A stretch of 64,000 bases of DNA from Euglena gracilis (lineage: Eukaryota; Euglenida; Euglenophyceae; Euglenales): NCBI GenBank assembly GCA_039621445.1, contig CP154955.1, positions 60,295,564-60,359,563 on the forward strand. Direction: 5' to 3'. Every line of letters starts with the position of its first letter. The first letter of the stretch is position 1. The position numbers were made by a program, and so were the translations under genes. The notes under the pieces were generated by a model. It was given only the letters and a program-made list of their open reading frames with translations. It made no database searches and was not told the origin of the DNA. Shown in pieces: positions 25,088-35,916 of this stretch.

Positions 25088-25234
25088 GAACAGCAACCAA
25101 CGCCTGCACACCCACAGACAGTCAGACAGAGACAGACAATCAGATACATAAACATCGGCGATCCAGCGACCCTCTCACCCTCAATGAACAACAACCATGC
25201 AGCAGATGCAGGGCTCCCGCACCCCCCCCCCCCG

Positions 25235-25370
25235 CCCTGGCTTCGCGGGGTGGCCGCCGGCCCAGCGGTGGCGATCGCGGCGGGCAGCACGCGCTGGACC
25301 AGCCCCTGGAGCGTCTCCTGCAGCTGCGGCCCGTCGGGACCGCAGGGCGGCTGGTCCCAACAAGGGGGGG
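25235..25370 (-). CDS. Candidate C-terminal exon of the receptor adenylate cyclase gene
   Basis: The minus strand reads PQLQETLQGLVQRVLPAAIA then TAGPAATPR, a helical, leucine-rich segment in a GC-rich island. It lies downstream of the cyclase exons on the same strand with similar composition. Trypanosomatid homologues have a long, poorly conserved C-terminal tail, so family support is weak. Ends approximate. Confidence 0.4.
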
Positions 25371-25634
25371 GGGACAAATCCTGATTTGGGCCCGCCCCCC
25401 CCCCCCCCCCCACCCCCCCCCCCCCCGCCCACCTGCATACATGCAGGCTGACGGTGCGCATTCCACACACGTGCACCTAAGCGTGGACAATACAATTCAT
25501 TAACCCCCGGGGGGTCGCTTCCACTCTTCCAATAACCAGTCAGTCACTTTCTTCCTTCAGACTTTCTTCCCCAAAAACCAGTCAGTCACCCCGCAGGGGG
25601 GGGGGGGTCGGCCAATGACCAAACGATTGCATGG

Positions 25635-25635
25635 C

Positions 25636-25725
<90 letters not shown>

Positions 25726-25742
25726 CACACACACACACACAA
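25635..25742. repeat. (CA)n microsatellite
   Basis: About 100 bp of nearly perfect CA repeat, directly after a CAGTCAGTCAC-type element at 25505-25625. Confidence 0.97.
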
Positions 25743-25904
25743 GAACACATGCACATTACGTGCAAGGATGCACACCTCCACACAGACATGACCGCCAGGC
25801 AGATCTTGCGAAGTTGGGCCATCAGACCAACCATTCCAGTCCTTCAAATGCTGTCTTTCCAACTCGTTTAATCAAACATGTACACAATGCTCATCGGGAT
25901 TGCA

Positions 25905-26010
25905 CCCACACCCCACAGGCTGCTCTGGCCGCAGCCGAAGTTCCGCACATGCAGGCGCTCACAGAAGCCCGTCCCCAGCAGGATGGCGTGATGGATTGCA
26001 GCGACATTCA
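25905..26010 (-). CDS. Candidate C-terminal exon of the receptor adenylate cyclase gene
   Basis: The minus strand reads VNVAAIHHAILLGTGFCERL then HVRNFGCGQSS. The sequence is protein-like and in a GC-rich island between repeats. No family motif. Assignment to the cyclase gene rests on strand and order only. Confidence 0.35.
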
Positions 26011-26689
26011 CCGCACTTCTTTCAACCGGGGTGGGGCCACCGAGGCCGAGGGAGGCGGAGAGAGGGAGGGAGCTCCGGGGTTCTGTTCGGAACCCGAACC
26101 CTATCCCCATTCATAACTCCAGTTTCCCCGAACCTGTTCCCTGTAGTGAAGACCTGGAGTCTTCGGCCGACTGCGTTTTTCCTTCAGGGCCTGGAATGGG
26201 GATTTGAAATTACCAGAAACCCCAATTTTAGGCACGATCTTCAAATGGCAGCATCACTGTTAATGCCCCACCCCAGGGGGGGGGGGGGCGTTTCGAATGA
26301 TCAGTGGGAGGTCATAAGGAACCCGGGTCCAACTTTCCGGGAACCAGTAGTAAAACCCAGCCAAGTTTCAATTAGACCAATTTGTTATACACTGCGCAAA
26401 GCGCCAAAAGAAGTTGGCCGAAGCCAACTTCATGGGTAGTTCTCTTTAAGACCCGCCGTGGGGTTCCCCCCACCCATCAGGGTTGGAGCTCATCCGCAGT
26501 TGTGGGGGGGGTCAAATTACTATGCCATCCGTCTATAATATGTTATCCTTTGTATCCGTAGTTATCTGTAGATATCCGTAGTTGTAAAAAAAACCCGTGC
26601 CCGTGCTGACTGGGAACTTCCATCCAGAAATGGCTGCAACCTGGGGGAACAAACACATTGATCACAATATATCGCTTCAGAAATGCCTA

Positions 26690-26990
26690 AAATGAGGAAA
26701 ATATCACAAAGACGACCAAAAATCAGCCACAGGCAGCCAGAAGAAGCCAAAAGTGGCTGAAAATCTCAAACGTGGCCAAAAACAAGAGTTGCCAAAAACG
26801 ACCCACAGTGGCCAGAAACCACAAGAAATGGCCAAATGTGGGTCAAAAGTGGCATAGAAATTGGCCAAAAATGGCCAAATATGGCCAAGAAGCGCCCAAA
26901 AAAGCATCAAAGGCAGGCCAATACCACTTTTGACCAGAAGTGGTGAAAAGTGACCAAGGAAAGCCCAAGGTGGTTGAAAATGACCAAAAT
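26690..26990. repeat. Degenerate TGGCCAAAA repeat tract
   Basis: Imperfect repeats of about ten bases around tggccaaaa, with drifting spacing. The same kind of tract occupies 54470-54950. Reading frames in it are repeat artefacts. Confidence 0.8.
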
Positions 26991-27299
26991 TAGCTGAGCT
27001 ACATCAAATCATTGCTCATCCTCACTGCTGAAAAAATGGCTTATCCGCAAGTATCCTTAGTGATTTGTTTCCAGATGGGCAACAATCCCTGAACTCACGC
27101 AGCCGGGCGCAGGATCCTCTTGCACCCACAGCGGGGGGGGGGGGGCTAAAAAGACCCATCAGAAAAAAAAAACACGCACTTTTCACTGTTTCTCCTGTTC
27201 GGTCAATATTTTTCAGGTTGACATTATATACACACATATGTTCAGGTTGATATACAGGTTGATAGCCCCCCAAAATTTATGGCTTTACGGCAGTTTGTC

Positions 27300-27490
27300 C
27301 CAGAGGTTGTGGCTTGACACATACGAGGCGCGGGACCACGCCTCCCAAAGGGTTCGCCGGGGCTTGAGGCTTGAGCCGCACCACCCTGATCACGGCGGCC
27401 TCGCGCACCCGCCGGGTCTGCGTGTCCAAGAGCGTCAAAAGCGCCCGCAGCACCGTGTGGTGCCGGAGCAGTGGGGCCAGAGGCGTTGGT
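27300..27490 (-). CDS. Probable C-terminal exon of the receptor adenylate cyclase gene
   Basis: The minus strand reads LAPLLRHHTVLRALLTLLDT then QTRRVREAAVIRVVRLKP. In trypanosome receptor cyclases the segment after the catalytic domain has a similar leucine-rich helix followed by an arginine-rich helix; the resemblance is loose. GC-rich island, strand and order agree with the cyclase gene. Ends approximate. Confidence 0.45.
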
Positions 27491-28006
27491 TTGGGGGTCT
27501 GTTTGGTTGGTGAGCTTGGAGTCAGGTAAGACCAGGTGGAGGGTCCACACCATAACATTGCTTGCCACCCCCGAGGGGGGCAAGCCCCAAAAGACCAGTG
27601 GCAGGGGGTGGTAACCTTCAAAAAACCAGTCAGTCACCTTTCAGAAACCGGACACCCACTTCCCACCCCCAGGAAGGAGGTCGGTCTGACCATCCGGGTC
27701 TAAATGGCTCAAACTCAATGAATTTTTGCTAAAAAAGCCCAAATTTTGGCGCCAGGTGGCCACTTTCGGTCATCCCTGGCCGAGACCCTCCCCCAGGGTG
27801 TCTGGTGGGGGTGTCGGACACACCTTAAGTGATGGCACGGACTGCACCCCCACCCAGGTAAAGGTCACCCATCAACCTAACGCCCAGACACCCTCCTGAG
27901 TGACCCCTCGGAGGTGGCAATGCTGAGCCTGGGCTTGTGCTTGTTTCCACCCCAGCCTGTTGAGGCCAGTGAGCTGCGGGTATCCTGGTATGGGGGTCGC
28001 ACCACT

Positions 28007-28095
28007 CCACACCCAAAGGTTAACCCCCCCCAAATATACAGCCCCCCAGGGGGTTCGGTTTTGCCATCCAAATATAAAGCCCCCCCCCCCCAATG
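28007..28095. repeat. AAATATAAAGCCCCC foldback element, partial
   Basis: Carries aaatatacagccccccaggg and ccaaatataaagcccccc. The inverse phrase ggctttatatttggggggg recurs at 28975-29040 and 29305-29330, so the family forms inverted pairs around 28.0-29.3 kb. Confidence 0.6.
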
Positions 28096-28249
28096 TGATG
28101 CTCACCAAAAGTGTCATTCAGGAATAAGCAGGAACATTTTGGGTGGATGTAACAATTTTCGAGCAGAATTCTTCCATTTTGGACAAAAATTGCACGTTAT
28201 TGGGGAAAGAGGAGGTACACAACCAAAATTTGGTGGATAAATCATAAAT

Positions 28250-28930
28250 CAGGGGGGAAATGCGCTGGACGGCCTCGGAAAAAAAAATGCGCAAAAATGC
28301 GCAAAAATGCGCCAAAAAATGCGCAAAAAATGCGCTGAGTTGTGACATTCCTAAGGGAAAAAGGACTTGGAAAAATTTCAAACGATAAGCCCAAAATTAA
28401 ACCAAAATCACCAAAAAGAGCTGAAATGAAGGCATTTGGCCAAAAAAAAAATGCACGAGCAAGGCGTCACTCTCCGTTCACCATAACCAACAATGTCAGC
28501 CATGGTGCCCCTTACTTGTGACCAGGAGAGTAGGATTCCCCCGCATTTCATCTTGCTCCATCTCCTCAGCTTCTTGGCAGCAACCTTTTGTCCAAGAATA
28601 AAATTTCTATTGAACAAAAGCTTGGATGATCAGCCCTTGAACTTGAAGCCATTTTGCAAAAAAATCTGAGGGAAGAATGGAGAATTTGATTATTGGCGGA
28701 AAGAGGGATGGATGACAACATAGAATTGTTCAGAAGAACGGTGTTCAAGAACACCAATGTCAAATTTGTTTTTGACATATGGACAATGTGGGCAACATGG
28801 ACAATATGGACAAAATGCCCCCAAAAAGTGTAAAAAAAAGTGGGAAAATGGAGAAAAAAAAATGCGCAAAAATGCGCATTTTTGAAACACTGACAAAAAT
28901 GCGCAATAATGCGCGGCGCATCCCCCCCTA
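28250..28930. mobile_element. YAGGGGGG-ended element enclosing an exon-like segment
   Basis: The left end is CAGGGGGGAAATGCGC and the right end, inverted, TAGGGGGGGATGCGC. Near both ends lie aaaaatgcgc arrays in the same orientation. A coding-like segment with ordinary splice sites lies inside (28516-28606). I did not find a clean target duplication. The architecture matches 8894-10006. Confidence 0.55.
28516..28606 (-). CDS. Exon-like segment with conventional splice sites, unknown protein
   Basis: On the minus strand an AATAG acceptor after a T-rich stretch and a gtaagg donor bound 91 nt. The best frame reads NFILGQKVAAKKLRRWSKMK then CGGILLSWSQ, a basic segment. It lies inside a transposon-like element, so it could be captured host sequence, an element gene remnant, or a cyclase exon between those at 29.4 and 27.4 kb. 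Confidence 0.4.
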
Positions 28931-29374
28931 GGATAATTTGAGACGTAAACCCCCAAATGTAAAGCCCCCCCCCCCGGCTTTATATTTGGACGGGGTTTCA
29001 AGGCCCCAGGGGGGCTTTATATTTGGGGGGGGGCTTTACGTTAGGGGGGGGATCAAAGTTTTTGGGGTGGCCTCTATGGCCTTTGGCGGCCTTCAATTGT
29101 GGCCAAATACCAATTTTTATATGCTAACTTTTCATTGTGTACCTCCTTTTTTTGCAAAAATGTGCAATTATGGAGCATCTCTGGTGGAAAAAAAAATGGT
29201 GTATCCACCCAATTTTTTTCTACTTTTCCTGAATGGCACCAGTGTCTGGCTCCACGTCAGGGGGGGTTGCATTTGGGCGGCAAAACCAAACAAAAATGAA
29301 AACCTCTCAGGGGGCTTTATATTTGAAGGGGTGAATTTAGACAAGGCTGTCCCTTGGGATTGGAGTGTGTCATC

Positions 29375-29490
29375 CGGGAGGTCAACCCCTCTGTGCAGGT
29401 CCTCCACGCCGATCGTGCCGTTGCGCACCAGCGGATGGGTCTCGGCCCATTGGTGCTGCGCGGAATGTACGGTGGCGGCCGGGCCCCTGC
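29375..29490 (-). CDS. Candidate post-catalytic exon of the receptor adenylate cyclase gene
   Basis: The minus strand reads VHSAQHQWAETHPLVRNGTI then GVEDLHRGVD, a protein-like frame in a GC-rich island among G-run repeats. It is placed in the gene by strand and order. The junctions were not resolved. Confidence 0.45.
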
Positions 29491-29764
29491 AGCCCGCCCC
29501 AGGACTGTGCGGGAAGGCTGGGTGGGGAGTGGGTGGTCGGGGGGGGGGGGCTGGGGGGGGTCGACCCCCACTCACCATAGCACCACACAAGAAAAAGTTC
29601 CGTCGGCGTCGATGGGGGCCTTACGGGAACCCCCGAAACCTGTGGGTGGTGGGTGGGTGGGGGGTTCATTCTGGTGGTGGGGGGGGTCCCCACCAGGCTG
29701 TTTTTTTACCAACCCCGGGGGGGGAGAGGGGGTCCGGCAGGGTTCGATACCTACCCCCCCCCGG

Positions 29765-30050
29765 GAAACTGTCACCTGACAGGTTGGCCAGTACCGGGGA
29801 CCCTGACAACTTCCTATACTGACAGGTTGGCCGGTACCGGGGACCCTGACAGTTTCCCGGGCGGGACCCTGACAGTTTCCCGGGTAGGGCATTTCAAGGG
29901 AAAGTCAATGAAAAATGACCCTGACAGGTTGGCCGGTACCGGGGACCCTGACAACTTCCTATACTGACAGGTTGGCCGGTACCGGGGACCCTGACAGTTT
30001 CCCGGGCGGGACCCTGACAGGTTCTCGGGCATGACAGTTTCCCGGGGGGG
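29765..30050. repeat. GACCCTGACAG repeat cluster
   Basis: The phrases ggttggccggtaccggggac and cctgacagtttcccgggc alternate several times, with a near-exact duplication of about 120 bp inside. Related single copies occur at 1440-1520, 4100-4245, 18280-18445, 21200-21345 and 62820-62890. Unknown function; the self-complementary cccggg cores may form hairpins. Confidence 0.75.
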
Positions 30051-30059
30051 GGTAGGTAT

Positions 30060-31390
30060 AAGGACAGGTGGGGGGGGGGTGGGTCGGACCCCCCCACGCG
30101 GGCAAGGAGGGGGGGGGGGGGGTGTGGGGGGGACACCCCCCCCACCTAAACAGGTGCGCGGTCAGGGTGGCCGAAAATTTTTGACCCCCCAAAACGACCA
30201 AAAAGTGCCATTTTGGGCACTTTTGGGCAAAAATGTGCCAAAAATGCAAAAAAAATTTCGGCGCGAAGCGCCGGAGGAAAAAATTGACCCTTTTTTGGGG
30301 GGGGGGGGGGGGGGGGGGTCCCGGGAACCCCCCCGAGGGTCGGTCCGGACCCCCCTGGCAGGTGGGGGGGGGGGTGGTCCGGACCCCCCCCCTGCGGGCC
30401 AGGAGGGGGCGGGCGGGGGGGGGGGGGGTGGGGGGGACACCCCCCCCACCTAAACCATGTACGCCCTCCTTATATCAAACCCTGGTGTCCGGAGTGCCTG
30501 TGAGTGCCTGCCCAGGCAGGCATTACCCCCCCGGGGGGGGTCGGATTTCCGGGCACATTCCTTTGAAAATAGGCCATTTTTGGCTCCCCGGCGCCTTTGG
30601 CGCCGGGGTTGTGCTAGGGCACTTTTGGCCGTGTGCCCTACCCCCCCCCCCCCGGGGGGCGGATTTTGAGGGCCTTGGGGTCCCTCCCCAGGCAGGCACC
30701 CCCCCCCCCCGGGGCGGGGGCGGCACTCGACTAAAATACAGCCTGGTCCCCACCAGGCCTTTCCATATTTCTGGGGCTGACTTCTGGACAAAGTTTTCCT
30801 TCGGCGGGGTCGACTCCCCCACCATCCATATTGACACCACATTTCGAGGATTCTCTTAGGCTCGCACTTAAGCCCTTTTGTTTCATTTTCGCAAACCAAC
30901 AAAAAACCACTTCTTCACCGGCGCTACAAGGGTCAGCGAGAGGCAGCACAGTTGGACCAAAGAAGGGCGATTTCTCGTTTTTGGCACTGGCTCTCCCAGG
31001 AATCATGTGCTATTTTTGAGGTTTTTATTTGAACAGGTCAGAATGACACAAAAACCCCTGGACCTGTACCCCATAACGAAAAAAAACACCGACAAAAGCA
31101 CCAAAATCCCGGTACCGACTCCCCCCATTTTGTGCGATGCGGCTCTCCTCGCCGGTTGTCGGCGGCCCTGGCTGGGGGGATATTGGCACACTTCTTTATT
31201 TTGCCGGCCTCAGACTTGTGTTTTTAGACGTTTGCCGGAGGGGGGGGAGCGAAGGGGGGGGAAAGGGTGGGTCCAACCGCATCGCTGGGCAGGGACGCAG
31301 GATGGAGGGCGTGCCCGGGGATTTTGTAAAGGCTCGAAGCAGGGTGAAAGGAAAATGGTCCGAAAGGGAGTGAAGGGGTCAGGAGCCCCG
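30060..31390. other. Dense G/C-run element cluster, no gene called
   Basis: Several miniature elements with long G or C runs. Hairpins of the GGCGC type lie at about 30259-30274 and 30586-30608. Glycine/proline-rich reading frames are artefacts. A mild GC-rich patch at 31130-31390 has no recognisable protein. Confidence 0.5.
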
Positions 31391-31588
31391 ACCAAACTAA
31401 GGTGAATGTTCCATCACACACATTTCGGTCCACCCATAGCAGCAGAGTTCTGGAAAGGCTTCTATGCTGAACCTCTGTTCAATTTAACTGCACATCACAT
31501 TGTCCAAATGGTGGAAAAGCGGGTCCCCTTCAAACAAGTATGCATCACCAATTGCAGACAGCAGGGACGCACAAAACACATGGATGTA

Positions 31589-31986
31589 AACCCCCCCCAA
31601 ATCATCCCCCCCCCAAATAATCCCCCCCCCCCCAAATAATACCCCCCCCTTGGGGTCCGACTTCGGCCGCCGAAATAATACCCCCCCCCCCTGGTTTCGG
31701 GCCGAAGGCCCGGATTTTTGACCTGAAAATGTAGGTAAAAATCACAATTTCTGACAACAAATTATGGAAAAAATGGATTTTTCTGGCTCATCTGACCTCC
31801 AAAAATGGTAAATTTCACAAGAAAGTGCAAAAAATGACCCCAAAGGGCGGTTTTGGGTGCTATTTTGGGTTTTACGGGACTTCGGAAAATTTCGAAATTT
31901 TTGGAAAAATAATACCCCCCCCCCTCGGGCCGGGACTTCGGGCGAAAAAATAATACCCCGGGGGGGGTATTATTTGGGGGGGGGTT
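31589..31986. mobile_element. TA-flanked MITE, AACCCCCC family, orientation 1
   Basis: The ends are AACCCCCC and its inverse GGGGGGTT, with TA on both sides (31587-31588 and 31987-31988). The inside carries aaataatacccccc phrases. A copy in the opposite orientation lies at 38213-38606; the two centres are reverse complements (acctgaaaatgtaggtaaaa against its inverse). Length 398 bp, no coding capacity. Confidence 0.85.
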
Positions 31987-32421
31987 TAACAGTCAGATGT
32001 ACAACCCACCTGTTTGGCAGATGACAACACGAGTCTGTTGCTCCAGACAGACACAGGCATTATTATTTTTAACGCGCCTTAAAAAAACCTTAAAAACCTT
32101 AAAAAACCTTAAAAAGGTCACCCCGGGGAAGTTTTTCTTCCCTGTGATGACCTTAAAAAACCTTAAAAATTCTCCCTGAAAAAAAATTTTCTTGCACCAA
32201 ACAAATGATGGCATGTCTGAAACCCCGCATAAAGCCAGTCAATGCAAAAGCGGTTGTGAACAAACAATATGAAAACCGGATTGTTTGCCAAGGTTTCATA
32301 GTTCGGTTGGCCTCAGTTCACCAAAGGCTGTGACACACGGCCAGAAAAAGCAAAATTTGCAACCACATCTTTCTTGATTTGAATCTGTTACTTGAGACAT
32401 TCTTAGAAGAGTCAACCCAAA

Positions 32422-33050
32422 TTGCTCAAAAGTGCAATTGCAGCAAAAATTGCACGAACAACAAAAAAATCCCGATTTGGGACAATTTCTGCGCTGGAGC
32501 AGTTTTCCACACTTGCCACAGCATTTCAAGAAGCGAAACAGCGCGTTCTCCAATTAAGCGGTGATTCCGCGAATTTTTCCCACTTTCTTGCCCAAGCACG
32601 CGAAAGTTTTGATCCCCGCACTTATGTGCAGCAGTTGGAAGAAAGACTTTCTCATTTGGAGCAGAAATCTTGCCATTGTGGAGAAATTGACTCTGAATTT
32701 GCAAGCTTTCACACCCAAAATTGCGAATATTGCAAATAGGATTGAGAATTTGCAACAACATTGGCAAAATGACACAGTGGATATCCGAATCACAATCGCG
32801 GATTTGCAGACCCGCAATGCGGCAACCCGTGCACCCACACCGGATATTCGCGGAATCAAGGCCCATGAAGACCGAGAAAATAATCAAACTTTTTCATTTG
32901 AGCATTACCAAACGCGTGCCCATGCAGTGTGCCGCCGTACACATTGCTCAACACCTTGTTGCATGGGATACAGAGTGGGTCACCTCGAAACTCGAAACTC
33001 GAAACCATCCATTTTTTTTCATTGCAATTACTTTAAATTTCTGACCCTAT
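32422..33050 (+). pseudogene. Frameshifted coiled-coil ORF, possible transposon gag/ORF1 remnant
   Basis: One frame reads YVQQLEERLSHLEQ near 32620-32665. A second continues the heptad-like pattern with NLAIVEKLTLNLQAF and IANRIENLQQHWQND. A third reads KIIKLFHLSITKRVPMQCAA near 32890. The natural continuation needs at least two frame changes, so it is probably decayed. Composition is AT-rich, unlike host exons. Flanking arrays of ccttaaaaaacc at 32080-32170 and 33175-33205 may mark the element. I do not recognise the family. Confidence 0.4.
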
Positions 33051-33744
33051 TTGTTATTATTGCTTGTTGACTTGCTTCGCCCTAGGCTTCTTCCTTGGGC
33101 GTTCCAAAGCCACAGAGGAGTCTGAAGCCATCGGGCCCTTTTCGGGGTGTGACGTTTTAGCTGAGGAAAAAAATGCCTTAAAAAACCTTAAAAACCCTTA
33201 AAATTCAGACAGCTCGTTGGGATGATGGTTTAAAACCTTCGTGTTTCCCAACGTCTATTGTGGGGTAAAGCTATTTCTGTTTTCGGTATTTTTGTTTTCC
33301 CAGGTTCCTAGATAAGAAAAAAAATGTCAATCTGCACAATTGCGCACGTTGACAAAGAAAAAACCCTTGAGTGCGTGATGTGCCGCCTGAGATTCTCGTA
33401 AAATAGGGGTTCTCCATTTTCATCAATCATCACCTGTCCGACCCATTCCTGGTAAACCCCACAAATTGGGGGAAACACTTGGACTTTTTTTTTTTGGACC
33501 CGCGTTCCCTGTCAAAAAGGGAGAGGCTCCACATTCAGTGGCAAAATCAAGCACTTCCAGGGGGGAACTACATTTGGGGGGGGGGGGCGCAACGACCCTT
33601 TCCTCAGTATGTGTGATGAGCCGAGGCACAGGTGGTGTCTTTCGAGAAGCCGGGGCTCGCCGCCCAACCCAAACCCGCTGGGCTGGACCGCAGAGGGGCG
33701 GGGCCGGCCAGACCGGCTGTGGGACGGCTTGCGCTCAACCTTCA

Positions 33745-33870
33745 TCACGCCCGGGGCGATGAGGGGGGTGTAGGGCTCCCGGTGGTCCAGCCCGAGGTGC
33801 GGCGACAGCCGCTCCTCGTCCGGCGCCGGGGCGGGAGCGGGGCACCCCGGTGCTGCCTGGCCCCTGTGGA
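33745..33870 (-). CDS. Probable exon after the cyclase domain
   Basis: The minus strand reads APAPDEERLSPHLGLDHREP then YTPLIAPGVMK in a GC-rich island. It follows the 34.2-kb exon that ends the conserved region. Acidic and proline-rich, as expected of the linker after the catalytic domain. Ends approximate. An AT-rich tract of tatata phrases lies at 33890-34000. Confidence 0.5.
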   Translation of the reverse strand, partial: STGARQHRGAPLPPRRRTRSGCRRTSGWTTGSPTPPSSPRA

Positions 33871-34189
33871 ACAGTGCCATACATACATTATATACATATG
33901 TACATATACATACGATCATATGTTATATTTCATAATATATATATATATGTGTATATGTAATATATATACACATAATATATATATGTATATATATATATCG
34001 TTCCACAAGGTGCACATGGTGGTCACCCTCAGGCCTTTTCTTAACAACGCCCCCAAGAACAGCGATGTGTGGGACGCCTTGAGGGCGGGTGAACCCCCCC
34101 TCACAACACGGATAGCACAGCCCGCGTGCAAGACTTGGGCGAACATTTTCAGCGGAACGGGACGGCAGTGGAGAGCGGCGGCGGCAACG

Positions 34190-34305
34190 GCATGGCGGCC
34201 CCGGGTGGCGTGGTCCAGCCGCAGCGGGGGGAACCGCCGCCCCTGCAGCCCCACCGGCAGCACCTGGCGCAGGTGCACGGGCTCCGACGGGCCCAGGGAC
34301 AGCCG
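34190..34305 (-). CDS. Receptor adenylate cyclase, exon closing the catalytic domain
   Basis: The minus strand reads RLSLGPSEPVHLRQVLPVGL then QGRRFPPLRLDHA. In trypanosome receptor cyclases the catalytic domain ends with a stretch of the form LRGV..PVEMYQL..VPGR.F..LRLDH; the PV, the RxF and the LRLDH correspond closely. This fixes the end of the conserved domain. About eight family residues between this exon and the previous one are unassigned, so a small exon may be missing. Ends approximate. Confidence 0.75.
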
Positions 34306-34399
34306 CTGGATGCCTTCCTTTCCTTCCCCTGGTGCATCATTTTTCATTCATCCGTTGGAGGCCAAGGGAACCCTGACTTCTCAGCAGGGCGTTGCTTGA

Positions 34400-34795
34400 G
34401 GACCCCCCCCGGGGGGTCCAGCTCAGAAGCTGGAAAATTTGGGCTGGCTGGAAAAAGGCTGCTGGCTGACCCCGCCTCCCAGGGGTCCCGGCTGGAGCTG
34501 GGCCCGACCCAGGATCGAATCAAATACCAAAAAAAATCAAAAATGAAAAAATGTCCAAAAAACTGCCAAATGTCCCAAAACTCCCAACTGCCAAGTGTCA
34601 AAAATGTCCCAAAAACTGCAAAAAAAATTGTGCTTTGACCCCAAAATCCTCCTGGCCAGCCCTTTTCCAACCCATTTTTGCCAATTTTTGACCCATTTTT
34701 GAACCCCTTCGGGCAGCTGGAAATAAATAAAACTCGTTGATGGGGGGAGGGGGGTCCTCGGATGGAAAGAGGCTGCTTGCAGGCCGGACCTCCCG
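34400..34795. repeat. GGCTGGAAAAAGGCTGCTGG element
   Basis: Begins with a C/G palindrome and ggctggctggaaaaaggctg. It ends with a related gaaagaggctgc phrase after aaataaataaaactcgttga. The same family lies at about 2990-3350 and 20095-20445 inside the duplication, with a shorter relative at 58400-58480. Non-coding. Confidence 0.6.
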
Positions 34796-35454
34796 CAAAA
34801 GCGAAGCTCTGACATGGGAGACCAACACCTTCTATCGAATGGTTCTATCGAATGGAGCCCCTGCACCCTTGGGGATCAGGAGCTATGGCATGCTTTCTGC
34901 AGAAACTGCATCGTGTGTGCCAAACCTTTTGTTGTGAAACCTTTCCCTGTGCAGCTGTCTGCAGTGCCCACTCACCCCGAAGGAGGGCAGAAGCCCCCAC
35001 CAAGGCAAGTCATCAGGAAGACTTTGAACGAAAATGGCGCCTGTGTGGAAAATGGGAAGGAGTGCTGGGGAGAGGGTGGCCGGACCCTCCCCCCCGATCT
35101 ACAAGGAGGACAAAGCCCCCAGCCTACCTCCAATAGCCAGCAGTTGGATTCCCATGGGGTTTCCATGGGAATCCAGCCCTGAAAGTGGGTGAATGGGGCC
35201 TCAATTCTGGTCAGCATTGCCACGTTAGTCACAGGCAATCACAGGCAGGGGGCAAGCACAGCAAACTGAAAGCTCTCCCTGGTGCAGGCCTCGAAGCACG
35301 TGCACCCCAAGGTCTTCCCACACTGTCTCCCACGAGGGGCGGCCTGTTGGGGGGTGGGCGGGGCTTTCCAAGCCCCTTGGACACTGTCCGAACTGCCCCC
35401 GGGGGGCTATTGGCTATCCCACATCCTGGGCAGGAAATATTCTCTTTTACAACC

Positions 35455-35705
35455 CCGGGGGGAGGGGGGTCACTTCCACTCTTCCAAAATCTCAAAAAAA
35501 ACCAGTCAGTCATAACTACCCGGGGGGGGGGGTCAGCGTGTCGGGGATCCAGGGAAAATTGGCCTAAATGTGAAAAAAATGGGCCAATTTTTTTCCGGTG
35601 GTCACTTTGGTGGTTTTTTGTCAACCTCCCCCTGGGGGAGGGGACAAAAGCCAATTAGTCACTCTGAATAGACCAGTCAATCACCCTCGCACCCGCGGGG
35701 GGGGG
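35455..35705. repeat. CAGTCAGTCAC-type dispersed element
   Basis: Contains cacttccactcttccaaaat, aaaccagtcagtcataacta and a second gaccagtcaatcaccctc phrase between G runs. Lies in the intron before the exon at 34.2 kb. Confidence 0.65.
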
Positions 35706-35811
35706 GGAGTTGGCCAGAGACCAAGTCGTTGTATGGTCCTGGGGAAAAATTGGTTTGAGGGGTGGGATGCCACCGGCCTCGACCGCTCGGCCGTCCCCCG
35801 GCCCCGGGGTG

Positions 35812-35916
35812 CTCCCCGCCCACCGCCTCCCACACCTCCTGCGTCACGCCGATCTGCCCGCCGTGGCACACGGACTCGACGCGGGCGGCGGTGTTCACCA
35901 CCGTGCCATAGTAGTC
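35812..35916 (-). CDS. Receptor adenylate cyclase, exon G: DYYG...NTAAR core
   Basis: Starts GAC TAC TAT GGC at 35916 and reads DYYGTVVNTAARVESVCHGG then QIGVTQEVWEAV. The first Asp is the adenine-specifying aspartate of class III cyclases. The Asn and Arg of NTAAR are the transition-state residues. Both are intact. The upstream intron (35917-36971) ends in GGCCGGCGGG, not AG. The downstream end is approximate. Confidence 0.9.

Noticed and set aside
28938-29822. 294-residue plus-strand frame
   Set aside because: Glycine- and proline-rich translation of G/C-run elements; the convincing exon in this interval is on the minus strand.
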